A program made the position numbers and the translations under genes. Source: Pseudomonas yamanorum (GTDB lineage: Bacteria > Pseudomonadota > Gammaproteobacteria > Pseudomonadales > Pseudomonadaceae). From it: a stretch of DNA of 64,000 nt. This document shows positions 35,620 through 44,931 of this stretch, piece after piece (the stretch's first letter is position 1; each line of letters begins with the position of its first letter). The stretch is from NCBI RefSeq assembly GCF_900105735.1, contig NZ_LT629793.1, positions 1,302,001 through 1,366,000 on the forward strand. The letters are read 5' to 3'. The notes below the pieces were generated by a model. The model did no database searches. It was not told where the DNA came from and worked only from the letters and a program-made list of their open reading frames with translations.

Positions 35620-38600
35620 CTAGAAACGCTCCATTTTGACAAAGAACACCGTCACCGGATTACCTTGCCCGATCTGTTGAATGCCCCCAATTATCCGGAC
35701 CAGACGCCCCTCCTCCAGTGCCCGTATGATCGGCGTGTAAATCTGCGGTTGCTGCTGGGCGCTATGGCGCAACCAAGCGTCAGACAGTTGCACCATGCGG
35801 CCCGAGTTCAGACGAACGTTCGACGAGTCGCTCCAGCGCGTCAATACGTAATACAGGTTGCTGGACTTCGGATGCGTGCACGATAAGTTGTACAGTCCTG
35901 CGGTGCTGCTTTTGTGTATTTTTTTAATGGCAAAGCCCTGACGCTCCAGCACCTGTAACACCGCATGCTGGGCAACGATCGGCCGAGCGTGACCGGAGCC
36001 CTCGGCAGGTTTGATGAGTACGTCGGAGGCGATCGGCGTCAACGGCACGAAATCGACCCGCTCAAGCCCCGGTGTTGTCCCCTCCCGGCCAATATTGACG
36101 CTCAATTTTTGCCGTCGCGTGAGTGGCCTGAGCATGCGAAACAGGTCGTCGGTCTGGCCCGACGCCTCGGGAAAAGGTGGCAGCCACTCATCCAGGGTTG
36201 CGCGAATGTTCAGCATGCGGGTGGCAGTCATCGAACGGCCGGTGTCGGTTATTTCCAGCAGCCGTGTGGTGACGAAATAGCGACTGGCCGGCGTCAGGTC
36301 GGGAAAAGCGTCGCCAACGTAATCCGCAATGGGCCGGGTGAAGAGCGGCGCACGTGGGGTCCATAACTGATCGGCGCCAAAGGTGGCCGGGATCGGCTGC
36401 TCGCGCGGGCCAGGCAGCATCCACCGCGTTAACTCATCCCTGATCGCTACAGGAAGCAACTCGGGCTGCTTTAAAAATATGATGCCCGCTGGAGCCGTCG
36501 AACCATTGGGCAACAATTCATAATATTTATCCCCAAACCTGACCGCGTCGTAGGGCCTCTCTCCCTGAATGCGATACAACCTCCGTGACGGCGATATCTC
36601 CTGGATTCCAGGCCCTTCCAACCCTTGGCCCCAGGCTTGCCAATGACTGGAAGCCAACGGCGGTTGCCGGGCCAGGCGCTCAGTATGTGGCACAACCGGG
36701 GCAATCCATTCACTCCCTACCTGCGGCGCTTCCCACGGCCGATAGATTCCGGAACTGGGCCCGGGCCGGGGTTCGGGCGCATCGGCTCCCAGCAATCGCT
36801 CGCCGGATTGCTCCACGTACAGCAGCAGCTCGTCCTGGCCTTCGTTGTGGGTATTTTTCAAGCGCAGGGTTTGTTCAGAATTACGACGGTACACCGGGTA
36901 CGCGGAATCCCCGTCGAGGATAAATTGCTCGCCGCCCTTGACGTAGCTGCCCTTGTTGACCGGTCCATGCAATGTCACGGCCTCCTCGATCACTGGTGGC
37001 TTCTTGAACGCGTCCAACCCTTTGAGGTTTCTGACCGGGGATGGCAGACGCAGGTTGCCAACACCACCGTCCTGCAGCCATTGGCGGTGTCTGACCCGGG
37101 TTAGCAGCGCCCCCAACCTGGGGCTGGCTTTGCCCTGAGGCGCCAAAGACAGGGCCACATCAGCCAACAATACCAATGCCGCAAAACCGGCGGCCACCGC
37201 ATCCGCTGGGTCGCCACTGTGATGGGCACGGCGGGCGGCGAGCAACAGCTCATACAGATTGACTCCGATACTCACGCCCGGAATAAACGATAACAAGCCC
37301 CGCGCACGCGCCGCCGACTGTTCGTCGAGGCGCAGCTGACGGTAGTCTTGCAGCGCACGGCGTGAATTGGCCATGGCTCGCACCTCCCGGTGCAGGCCCA
37401 GCAATTGGCCATGGGCGAGGATTCGCAACATGTCGCTGCCCGTGGTGCGGGTAATACCCAGCCACTGCCGGGGATCCTGTTCGATCTGCTCGCCAATCTC
37501 CTGCTCAGTCTCCGCCAAGGTGGTGGCCGGTTGCTGGCGACGCACGGCGAACCATCGCTTAATCACGTTATAGGTCAACATGAGGCCGTCAAACAGTGAA
37601 CCGGGAAGCCGCCGGCTCAACGGCGGGATCGCCGTGCGCCAGTCAAACGTCCACGGCTGGGGGCTGACCGGCACCGGATAGCCTGCCAGCGCGTCCTCCT
37701 CCCACCCCGGCGCAATCTGTAGCGCCAATTGCACACGATTTTCCGGGCGCGCCGCCAGGTCTATCAACACCTGCATCGCCGCCGCGAGGCTGGCATGTTC
37801 ACTCAGTGGTGCATGGCCCTTGACCTGGGGCCAGTAGAGCAGCGTCACCGCCGAGACCTGGTCATGGATCAGCAGCATACCGGCGACATGCCGAGGCAAT
37901 TTGAGGGTCAGCGCCGCCAGATGCACGAAGCACAGTTGTAGCGCGTGCCCGTTTTTCTGCAGGTCCTGCGGCGTGCGTGCAGCCAGCGCGGTCGCGAACA
38001 AGCTTTGGCCCGCCGCACTCAGGCCTTGTTGAGTGGCACTAAATAAAGCCAGCCGTGCCTGTTGGCTCAGGGGCCTTTCGACCAGCGCTGGCGGTAACGC
38101 CGACGTCTCATCCTTTGTGGGGTAAAAGGCCCGGATGACCAACTGCTCGTACTGTCCGGCCACATCCAGGCTGGAAATCAGCTCGATCAACGCGTTTGCC
38201 GGCAATTGCCTGGACCAGTGCGCATTCAGGTAACGGCTGTAGTGCAGGCGCAGCTCAGTCCAGGGCGCCTCTGCATCCAGGTTGTGCAGTGCCAGTTGCA
38301 ACAGGCTGTAGGTGTTGCGTTGCGGGCTGACCACCACCCGCACCCCGGAATCCCCCGCCGGCCGTTGAGGGTGAGACTGCCAATGGGAGCTGACATCGTC
38401 GGGCATGTCGAGAAAGGGCTCGTCGATGTCAAGTTGCGGGTGAAGCCTGTCCTTGTGCAAACGCTCGATTAAGGTGGCTCGAGCAAAGGCCTCCAGGCTC
38501 GGCAAGGCCAACGCCAGCTGTTGTTCAAGTACCGCGCAGCTTTCGAGGTGCTGGAGCGATTGTCGCTGATAACGCTTGCGCAACGCCTGGCCGGCACCGG

Positions 38601-40752
38601 CCAGCCACGCTGGCATGACTTTCACGTGCGCCGCCGCCAGCCGCAGCATGCTGACATTGGCCAACGCCACCGCCCGGGCGGCACTGTCCGGCACGTGTAG
38701 CTGATGCGCCAGCTCCAGGGACAACAACGTACGCGCCAACCCGGTATCGCTGACCTCGCTGAACGGCCGCCCGCCGGCGTCCACCCAACGCAGGTGCTGC
38801 TGCGCACGCCGGATGCATGCCTGAAAACTCTCGGACAGGAGGTTGCCCTCTATCACCTGAAAGTAGACCAGCACCGGTGTAGCAACGCCTGGGCCGCGCA
38901 CCAGCTCCCGCGCAGATTGCCGCTGGTCACGGCTTACACAACGCCATAATGCAGAGCCATCCGGGCTTTTGAGACTGGCATCGAGGCTGGCAGAGAGATC
39001 GTCCAGGGAAGTAAACGTCTGCAATCCGCCCTCCTTGCCCGGCACCTGCAACAGCACGGGCTCCGGCAGTGCCGGCTGGCTCAGGCCCTGAGGCGTGGTG
39101 ACGACAAACACTCCATGCAACGGGAAAAGCGGTTGCCCGGACTGGCCAAAGGACAGGCTTAACACACGGCAACTGCGGGGCGCGTCGCCTTTGTTCAGGG
39201 CCTCTTTCAGCGCCGCCAGATTGGCCTCGGTGATCAGCCCCAACCGTCGCTGCAAGTGCGCCTCGTGGAGCATGGCGTTGCGCTGCCCGCTCAACAATTG
39301 CGCAACCCGGTTATGCGCGCTTCCGGCTGGCGTCTGTAGCCAGAACTCACGCACGGCCAGTTGCGCCTCCTGGCCTTCCAGCAGTGTAGAAACCACTGAC
39401 ACCTGCTCCTGCCATTGAGTTTGCAGGGCGATGAAGCCGTCATACGGCGGGCAGTCCCTGAGCAAATCCTTCGAGTCCAGCAACGCCAGCACACCCCGCT
39501 CATGGCGCTGCACCAGCGCCTCACGGGTTCGTACCGCCATGCCGGGATGAAGCAGCCCACAGGTGATTTCCCTGGCGCGACGCTTGTGGTCCCACACCAA
39601 CAATTGCTCGATGGCCTGGTTCAACAAAGGCGAGCCGGTCACGGGCCGCCGCGCGCGCTCCACTTGGTGCAGGCGCTGTTGCAAACTCAAGCCGGGTGAT
39701 GTCCCGCCTGCACGCCGGAGATCGAGGCACTCCCACTCGTTGTCGCCCTGAACCTGGATCTGGACCCATGCACTGTGCCGCAGGGCATCGGCGGTCAGTT
39801 CAGTCCCACGGGTTACCCTGAAAGGCTGTGTTGCCCATTCATCTTGGCGGCGCAGCGGCAAACTCGCGTGTCCGAGTTCGAGAATCACCGCCGGCAGGTC
39901 ACGCTGCATCGCCGCCCAACTGGCAAACTCATAAAACCCCTGGGCCGCGCCGGGCAGGTAAACCACTTGCCGAAGGTCCTGGCCCGCGCCACGCCGGCAC
40001 AGGTGCAGCGCGCCGCCCAGTGGCACTGCGCCCCACTGCAATTCACTGGCGTACAAGGATGCCCAGTCGCCGCCCGCACGCTGCCGCGCTTGCGGTGTGG
40101 AAGCATCGACCAGGCCCAGGACCATGTCGAGGCCGTCGTCCGACAGTTGGCACAGGGCATGGGCCAGCAGGGCCTTATCCACCCAAAAACGGCGCTGCAA
40201 CTGCACACAGTGCTCGGTGCGCGACAACGCGCTGCCAGGCGACAAGCCCTGCCAATAGTCCGCCCTTGCCGCACCGATACGCGCCGGAAGGTCCAGCGCA
40301 TTCACCCGGTTCAGGATTTCCCGCGGGGTCAACCGTACGCTGGCGGCGGGTTCGCCCTGGAGGCTCAAGCGCGTGAATTGATTGATGTTGAGGGGAAACA
40401 CCCGCACGTGCAGCAAGGCCATGGCCCGCTCCGTCAGGCTGTCCACCCGGCCAGGCTGGCCGGGCAGTGCTGCGACGGTGAACCACAGGGTGTCGGGGTC
40501 CAGGCTGAAATGCTCACGCAGCACTCCACGCACCAGCCGCTGGATTCGTGGTGCGTGGTACATGATCCGGCGCAGTTGCCGACCCGACTCGTTGCAGCGC
40601 CCATGGGCGGCGTGCAGGTTGTTGATAAAGCGACTGGGCGCAGGGCTGGCGTTGAGCCGGCGCATCAGGCTATGGCGGATGCGCGCCAGGTCCATCGCAG
40701 GCAGGTCCTGCCCTTCGTCCGCAGGCTCAGGTTGATCGGGTTCCATGGTCAT
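35620..40752 (-). CDS. Giant toxin-like protein (1710 aa; DUF6543/dermonecrotic-toxin-N-like)
   Basis: One uninterrupted 1710-codon frame. The overall make-up resembles the very large Pseudomonas proteins with a dermonecrotic-toxin N-terminal (ToxA_N/DUF6543) region; I infer this from style, not from a clear motif. Visible parts: a Leu/Arg-rich helical N-terminal half; two hydrophobic segments at about 1152-1178 (LLSFIPGVSIGVNLYELLLA) and 1183-1206 (AAGFAALVLLADVALSLAP) that could insert in membranes; a beta-looking part around 1268-1291 (YVKGGEQFILDG, AYPVYRR); and a distinct C-terminal 130 residues (from KPAEGSGHARP) ending in FFVKMERF. There is no signal peptide and no catalytic motif I know. 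A GGAG stands 11 bases before the ATG. No immunity or secretion gene is adjacent. The 3' part has AT-richer patches (35880-35930, 36470-36540). Confidence 0.7.
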   Translation of the reverse strand: MTMEPDQPEPADEGQDLPAMDLARIRHSLMRRLNASPAPSRFINNLHAAHGRCNESGRQLRRIMYHAPRIQRLVRGVLREHFSLDPDTLWFTVAALPGQPGRVDSLTERAMALLHVRVFPLNINQFTRLSLQGEPAASVRLTPREILNRVNALDLPARIGAARADYWQGLSPGSALSRTEHCVQLQRRFWVDKALLAHALCQLSDDGLDMVLGLVDASTPQARQRAGGDWASLYASELQWGAVPLGGALHLCRRGAGQDLRQVVYLPGAAQGFYEFASWAAMQRDLPAVILELGHASLPLRRQDEWATQPFRVTRGTELTADALRHSAWVQIQVQGDNEWECLDLRRAGGTSPGLSLQQRLHQVERARRPVTGSPLLNQAIEQLLVWDHKRRAREITCGLLHPGMAVRTREALVQRHERGVLALLDSKDLLRDCPPYDGFIALQTQWQEQVSVVSTLLEGQEAQLAVREFWLQTPAGSAHNRVAQLLSGQRNAMLHEAHLQRRLGLITEANLAALKEALNKGDAPRSCRVLSLSFGQSGQPLFPLHGVFVVTTPQGLSQPALPEPVLLQVPGKEGGLQTFTSLDDLSASLDASLKSPDGSALWRCVSRDQRQSARELVRGPGVATPVLVYFQVIEGNLLSESFQACIRRAQQHLRWVDAGGRPFSEVSDTGLARTLLSLELAHQLHVPDSAARAVALANVSMLRLAAAHVKVMPAWLAGAGQALRKRYQRQSLQHLESCAVLEQQLALALPSLEAFARATLIERLHKDRLHPQLDIDEPFLDMPDDVSSHWQSHPQRPAGDSGVRVVVSPQRNTYSLLQLALHNLDAEAPWTELRLHYSRYLNAHWSRQLPANALIELISSLDVAGQYEQLVIRAFYPTKDETSALPPALVERPLSQQARLALFSATQQGLSAAGQSLFATALAARTPQDLQKNGHALQLCFVHLAALTLKLPRHVAGMLLIHDQVSAVTLLYWPQVKGHAPLSEHASLAAAMQVLIDLAARPENRVQLALQIAPGWEEDALAGYPVPVSPQPWTFDWRTAIPPLSRRLPGSLFDGLMLTYNVIKRWFAVRRQQPATTLAETEQEIGEQIEQDPRQWLGITRTTGSDMLRILAHGQLLGLHREVRAMANSRRALQDYRQLRLDEQSAARARGLLSFIPGVSIGVNLYELLLAARRAHHSGDPADAVAAGFAALVLLADVALSLAPQGKASPRLGALLTRVRHRQWLQDGGVGNLRLPSPVRNLKGLDAFKKPPVIEEAVTLHGPVNKGSYVKGGEQFILDGDSAYPVYRRNSEQTLRLKNTHNEGQDELLLYVEQSGERLLGADAPEPRPGPSSGIYRPWEAPQVGSEWIAPVVPHTERLARQPPLASSHWQAWGQGLEGPGIQEISPSRRLYRIQGERPYDAVRFGDKYYELLPNGSTAPAGIIFLKQPELLPVAIRDELTRWMLPGPREQPIPATFGADQLWTPRAPLFTRPIADYVGDAFPDLTPASRYFVTTRLLEITDTGRSMTATRMLNIRATLDEWLPPFPEASGQTDDLFRMLRPLTRRQKLSVNIGREGTTPGLERVDFVPLTPIASDVLIKPAEGSGHARPIVAQHAVLQVLERQGFAIKKIHKSSTAGLYNLSCTHPKSSNLYYVLTRWSDSSNVRLNSGRMVQLSDAWLRHSAQQQPQIYTPIIRALEEGRLVRIIGGIQQIGQGNPVTVFFVKMERF

Positions 40753-40840
40753 GTTGCCAACCGCTCCAGATGAAAACTGCGAGGGTAGGCACTGCGTTCA
40801 CCCGGCGGGCCTTACATAGATAGGGCCCGATCAGCAGGCG

Positions 40841-40866
40841 AAAAAAAGCCCGCAGTGTGAGCGGGC
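40841..40866 (-). terminator. Rho-independent terminator of uraH
   Basis: On the minus strand: stem GCCCGC/GCGGGC with a 7-base loop, then seven T. It isolates the giant gene downstream from uraH transcription. Confidence 0.88.
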
Positions 40867-40911
40867 GAAAAACCAACGAAGAGCTTTGGGGGTGTGAAGC
40901 GCGGTGACGAC

Positions 40912-41265
40912 TCAGCTACCGCGATAGGTGGAGTAGCTGTAAGGCGAAATCAGCAAAGGCACGTGGTAGTGATCCTGTTCAGCGCTGATGCCGAAGCGCA
41001 GCACTACCACATCGAGAAACGCAGGTTCGGGCAGTTGCACACCGCGGGCGCGGTAGTAATCGCCGGCGCTGAACTGCAACTGATAGACACCGCTGCGGTA
41101 GTCATCGCCTTGCAGCAGGGGTGCATCGCAGCGGCCGTCGCTGTTGGTCAGGGTGCTGGCGACCAGCTCAAGCTGTGCGCCCTCGACACGGTACAACTCA
41201 ACCTTGATCGCGCTGCCGGGGCAGCCATGTGCGGCGTCCAATACGTGTGTGGTCAAACGTCCCAT
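40912..41265 (-). CDS. uraH: 5-Hydroxyisourate hydrolase (transthyretin-like)
   Basis: Hydrolyses 5-hydroxyisourate, the product of PuuD, to OHCU. The 117-residue protein shows the TLP signatures: THVLDAAHGCPG at the N-terminus with the first catalytic His, HYHVPLLISPYSYSTYRGS at the C-terminus with the second His and the diagnostic YRGS tail. It has no signal peptide, so it is cytoplasmic. It runs divergently from puuE, and a palindrome (41365) lies upstream. A GGGAGG site precedes the ATG. Confidence 0.96.
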   Translation of the reverse strand: MGRLTTHVLDAAHGCPGSAIKVELYRVEGAQLELVASTLTNSDGRCDAPLLQGDDYRSGVYQLQFSAGDYYRARGVQLPEPAFLDVVVLRFGISAEQDHYHVPLLISPYSYSTYRGS

Positions 41266-41364
41266 AGCGTCTGCGCGCCTCCCGAAGTCAGTAAAGTGAA
41301 AGACCGCACCTTTTCAGGTCACTGAAAAAGCCGGCGATGGCTGATTAAGACACTTTTCAAAAAA

Positions 41365-41376
41365 ATTGTACACAAT
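41365..41376. promoter_or_regulatory. Purine-regulon palindrome upstream of uraH
   Basis: ATTGTACACAAT, the TTGTATACAA pattern with one central mismatch, 100 bases before the uraH start on the divergent side. Confidence 0.45.
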
Positions 41377-41417
41377 AAATTCAACAAGCCCGCTCTCCGT
41401 TACTGACGCCGATTCTG

Positions 41418-41517
41418 CAGGAGCGAGCGTGCTCGCGAAGATCGTCAACGATAACGCAGCGCTTCAGGGTTACCGAGGCGTTCTCCGGTTTTTCGCGAAC
41501 AAGCACGCTCCTACAGT
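41418..41517. repeat. Degenerate REP-type inverted repeat
   Basis: Arms CAGGAGCGAGCGTGCTCGCGAA and the partly diverged TTCGCGAACAAGCACGCTCCTA, about 55 bases apart, between uraH and puuE. Less well conserved than the REPINs elsewhere. Confidence 0.75.
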
Positions 41518-41550
41518 GAATGAGTTTTTTTTCAATTTAGCTGACCAGTC

Positions 41551-41566
41551 AGGCAGGTTTCTTGCA
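41551..41566 (+). promoter_or_regulatory. Putative sigma-54 promoter of the puuE operon
   Basis: AGGCAGGTTTCTTGCA: GG and GC 10 bases apart, TTGCA perfect, with two mismatches in the -24 box. It would leave a leader of about 150 bases that contains the palindrome at 41632. Confidence 0.45.
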
Positions 41567-41631
41567 GTGCTACTCTGCAAAGACCCTGCGGAAAAAATGC
41601 AGAAATACAGGCTTACAAAGTGCGCACTAAG

Positions 41632-41641
41632 TTGTATACAA
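41632..41641. promoter_or_regulatory. Purine-regulon palindrome upstream of puuE
   Basis: TTGTATACAA, a perfect 10-bp palindrome 85 bases before the puuE start, same core as the site before the NCS2 permease. Confidence 0.5.
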
Positions 41642-41725
41642 TCAGTCATCGTTGTGACGCCACCCAGTCTTTCCGCTGCCCGGCCGCCACACACACCGCT
41701 ACCACGAACAAGAAGGAAGACTGCA

Positions 41726-42652
41726 GTGAGCGCTGACTACCCACGCGACCTGATCGGTTACGGCAGTAACCCTCCTCACCCACACTGGCCGGGCAAGGCC
41801 CGTATCGCCCTGTCGTTCGTACTCAACTACGAAGAAGGTGGCGAGCGCAACATCTTGCACGGCGACAAAGAGTCGGAAGCCTTCCTCTCGGAAATGGTCT
41901 CGGCGCAACCGCTGCAAGGCGAGCGCAACATGAGCATGGAGTCGCTGTACGAATACGGCAGCCGGGCCGGCGTGTGGCGCATCCTCAAGCTGTTCAAGGA
42001 ATTCGATATCCCGCTGACCATTTTCGCCGTGGCCATGGCCGCCCAGCGCCACCCGGACGTGATCCGCGCGATGGTCGCCGCCGGCCACGAGATCTGCAGC
42101 CACGGCTACCGCTGGATCGACTACCAATACATGGATGAGGCCCAGGAACGCGAGCACATGCTCGAAGCGATCCGCATCCTCACCGAACTCACCGGCGAAC
42201 GCCCTCTGGGCTGGTACACCGGGCGCACCGGCCCCAACACCCGGCGGCTGGTGATGGAGGAAGGCGGTTTCCTTTACGACTGCGACACCTACGACGACGA
42301 CCTGCCCTACTGGGAACCCAACAACCCGACCGGCAAGCCGCACCTGGTGATCCCCTATACCCTGGACACCAATGACATGCGCTTCACCCAGGTCCAGGGT
42401 TTCAACAAGGGCGACGACTTTTTCGAATACCTCAAGGACGCCTTCGACGTGCTGTATGCCGAAGGCGCGGAAGCACCGAAGATGCTCTCCATCGGCCTGC
42501 ACTGCCGCCTGATCGGCCGCCCGGCACGCCTGGCCGCCCTCAAGCGTTTTATCGAATACGCCAAGGGCCATGATCAGGTGTGGTTTACCCGCCGCGTGGA
42601 CATCGCCCGTCACTGGCATGACGTGCACCCTTTCCAGGGAGCCGCCAAATGA
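41726..42652 (+). CDS. puuE: Allantoinase PuuE (polysaccharide-deacetylase fold)
   Basis: Cofactor-independent allantoinase: allantoin to allantoate. The 308-residue protein has the NodB-type fold, with ALSFVLNYEEGGERN near residue 35, GHEICSHGYRWIDYQ near residue 120 and LHCRLIGRPAR near residue 255. The start is GTG, behind GAAGGAAGA, giving MSADYPRDLIGYG, the family start; the frame is open for 120 codons upstream through the divergent promoter region but is not family sequence. It overlaps uraD by 4 bases (ATGA). Confidence 0.95.
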   Translation: MSADYPRDLIGYGSNPPHPHWPGKARIALSFVLNYEEGGERNILHGDKESEAFLSEMVSAQPLQGERNMSMESLYEYGSRAGVWRILKLFKEFDIPLTIFAVAMAAQRHPDVIRAMVAAGHEICSHGYRWIDYQYMDEAQEREHMLEAIRILTELTGERPLGWYTGRTGPNTRRLVMEEGGFLYDCDTYDDDLPYWEPNNPTGKPHLVIPYTLDTNDMRFTQVQGFNKGDDFFEYLKDAFDVLYAEGAEAPKMLSIGLHCRLIGRPARLAALKRFIEYAKGHDQVWFTRRVDIARHWHDVHPFQGAAK

Positions 42653-43164
42653 CTGCGTTCCAGACCTTGAAACCCTCGACCCTGAGCCGCGACGCGTTCG
42701 TCAAAGCCTTCGCCGACATCTACGAACATTCGCCATGGGTGGCCGAAAAGGCCTTCGACCTGGGCCAGGACGCTTCGATCGACGAGATCGAAACCCTGCA
42801 CCAGCGCATGAGCGACATCCTGTTGAGCGCTGATCACACCAGTCAACTGGCCCTGATCAACGCTCACCCGGACCTGGCGGGCAAAGCGGCCGTCCAGGGC
42901 CAGTTGACCGAAGCCAGCACTAATGAACAGGCTGGCGCCGGTATTCACCAATGCACGGCCGAAGAGTTTTCTCGCTTCACCGAGCTGAACGATGGCTACA
43001 AGGCCAAGTTCAAGTTTCCCTTCATCATGGCGGTAAAAGGCAGCAACCGGCACCAGATCCTCGCCGCGTTTGAAACGCGCATTCACAACTCGGTGGAAGC
43101 CGAGTTCAAATGCGCGCTGGCCGAGATCAATAAAATCGCGTTGTTCCGATTACTGACCCTTTAG
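42649..43164 (+). CDS. uraD: OHCU decarboxylase
   Basis: Decarboxylates OHCU to S-allantoin, after UraH and before PuuE. In the 171-residue all-helical protein the conserved [12 protein letters not shown] (catalytic His) and [11 protein letters not shown] are clear. Its ATG overlaps the puuE stop, so translation is coupled, and the fixed order of the two products suggests matched amounts. Confidence 0.95.
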   Translation: MTAFQTLKPSTLSRDAFVKAFADIYEHSPWVAEKAFDLGQDASIDEIETLHQRMSDILLSADHTSQLALINAHPDLAGKAAVQGQLTEASTNEQAGAGIHQCTAEEFSRFTELNDGYKAKFKFPFIMAVKGSNRHQILAAFETRIHNSVEAEFKCALAEINKIALFRLLTL

Positions 43165-43244
43165 CAGACCTCGCCCGAGCGGTTCATGAACGCCCAGGGC
43201 CTGGCGAGCATCCCAAGCCACTTACTTTAAGGCAGACAAGAAGA

Positions 43245-44240
43245 ATGAAAGCTTACGCCGTACCTTTCGAGAAGTTCGTCAACCTGGCCGACGCCCGCCT
43301 GGGCACCAAGATCATCTCTGTCACCGATGACTGGTTCGCCGACGCCAACCGCCTGTTCCAGCCGACCCCGGCCGTGTGGAAGGAGGGCGTTTTCGATGAC
43401 AACGGCAAGTGGATGGACGGCTGGGAGTCGCGCCGCAAGCGCTTCGAAGGCTACGACAGCGCGGTGATCCGCCTGGGCGTACCGGGTTCGATCAAAGGCG
43501 TGGACATCGACACTTCATTCTTCACCGGCAACTTCCCGCCATCGGCGTCCCTGGAAGCCTGCTTCCTCGCGAGCGGCGAGCCGGATGACAACACCCAGTG
43601 GGTTGAAGTGCTGTCGGCTGTAGAGCTGCAAGGCAACAGCCATCACTTCCACGAGATCAACAACGACCAGGCGTTCAGCCACCTGCGCTTCAACATCTAC
43701 CCGGACGGTGGTGTGGCCCGTCTGCGTGTGTACGGCATTCCGTTCCGCGACTGGTCGGCGGTGGGCGACAACGAACAGGTGGACCTGGCTGCTGCATTGA
43801 ACGGCGGCCGCGCACTGGCCTGCTCCGATGAACACTTCGGGCGCATGAGCAACATCCTCAACCCGGGCCGTGGCATCAACATGGGCGACGGCTGGGAAAC
43901 CGCACGTCGTCGTACGCCGGGCAATGACTGGGTGATCGTCGCACTGGGCCACCCGGGCGAGATCGAGAAGATCGTGGTCGACACCCTGCACTTCAAGGGC
44001 AACTACCCGGACACTTGCTCGATCCAGGGTGCGTTCGTGAAGGGCGGCACCGACAGCCAGATCGAAACCCAATCGCTGTTCTGGCGCGAACTGCTCCCGG
44101 CGCAGAAACTGGAAATGCACGCTGAACACACCTTTGCCGAGCAGATCAAGGCGCTGGGCCCGATCACCCACATTCGTCTGAATGTGTTCCCGGATGGTGG
44201 TGTGAGCCGCCTGCGGGTTTTGGGCAAGGTCTCGAAGTAA
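43245..44240 (+). CDS. alc: Allantoicase
   Basis: Hydrolyses allantoate to ureidoglycolate and urea. The 331 residues form two internal repeats, each with the pattern [10 protein letters not shown] or [11 protein letters not shown], then the run of Gly/Asp-rich strands and [16 protein letters not shown] or [16 protein letters not shown]. That duplication is the family hallmark. It follows uraD in the same direction after 80 bases. A complex inverted repeat separates it from allA. Confidence 0.96.
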   Translation: MKAYAVPFEKFVNLADARLGTKIISVTDDWFADANRLFQPTPAVWKEGVFDDNGKWMDGWESRRKRFEGYDSAVIRLGVPGSIKGVDIDTSFFTGNFPPSASLEACFLASGEPDDNTQWVEVLSAVELQGNSHHFHEINNDQAFSHLRFNIYPDGGVARLRVYGIPFRDWSAVGDNEQVDLAAALNGGRALACSDEHFGRMSNILNPGRGINMGDGWETARRRTPGNDWVIVALGHPGEIEKIVVDTLHFKGNYPDTCSIQGAFVKGGTDSQIETQSLFWRELLPAQKLEMHAEHTFAEQIKALGPITHIRLNVFPDGGVSRLRVLGKVSK

Positions 44241-44245
44241 CACCC

Positions 44246-44352
44246 GATCGTTCCCACGCTCTGCGTGGGAATGCATACCGTGACGCTCTGCGTCACAAGA
44301 GCGGACGCAGAGCGTCCAGGGCGGCGTTCCCGCGCAGAGCGTGGGAACGATC
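44246..44352. repeat. MITE-like complex inverted repeat
   Basis: The ends GATCGTTCCCACGCTCTGCG and CGCAGAGCGTGGGAACGATC are perfect inverted repeats. Inside are the shorter palindromes GACGCTCTGCGTC and GACGCAGAGCGTC. It has the structure of a small non-autonomous mobile repeat and lies between alc and allA. Confidence 0.85.
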
Positions 44353-44377
44353 CATACACAAGATTAAGAAGACAGCC

Positions 44378-44881
44378 ATGCGCACACTGATGATCGAACC
44401 CCTGACCAAAGAAGCCTTCGCCCCTTTCGGAGACGTTATCGAAACCGATGGCAGCGATCACTTCATGATCAACAACGGGTCGACCATGCGCTTTCATAAA
44501 TTGGCGACGGTGCAAACCGCCACGCCAGAAGATAACGCGATCATCAGCATCTTCCGCGCCGACGCGCAGGACATGCCGCTGACCGTGTGCATGCTGGAAC
44601 GACACCCGCTGGGCAGCCAGGCTTTCATCCCGCTGCTCGGCAACCCCTTTCTGATCGTGGTCGCGCCACTTGGCGATGAACCTGTATCGGGCTTGGTCCG
44701 CGCCTTCGTTACCAACGGCAGGCAGGGCATTAATTACCATCGCGGCGTCTGGCACCACCCGGTGCTGACGATCGAAAAGCGGGATGACTTCCTGGTGGTT
44801 GATCGCAGTGGCACAGGCAATAACTGCGATGAGCATTTTTTCAAAGAGGATGAGCGGTTGATCCTCGCCCCCCACCAATAA
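44378..44881 (+). CDS. allA: Ureidoglycolate lyase
   Basis: Releases urea and glyoxylate from ureidoglycolate, the last step of allantoin use. The 167-residue cupin has FAPFGDVIETDG near the start and NYHRGVWHHPVLTI near residue 120, both typical for AllA. Member of the plus-strand purine operon, after the MITE-like repeat. Confidence 0.94.
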   Translation: MRTLMIEPLTKEAFAPFGDVIETDGSDHFMINNGSTMRFHKLATVQTATPEDNAIISIFRADAQDMPLTVCMLERHPLGSQAFIPLLGNPFLIVVAPLGDEPVSGLVRAFVTNGRQGINYHRGVWHHPVLTIEKRDDFLVVDRSGTGNNCDEHFFKEDERLILAPHQ

Positions 44882-44931
44882 GAGAAGGTCTGATCACTCG
44901 ACGACAGAGTGACAGGCGAGAGGTAAAGACT

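Noticed and set aside
41366..41725. N-terminal extension of puuE by 120 codons
   Set aside because: It crosses a REP-type repeat, an operator and a promoter. The GTG at 41726 has a good ribosome-binding site and gives the family start.
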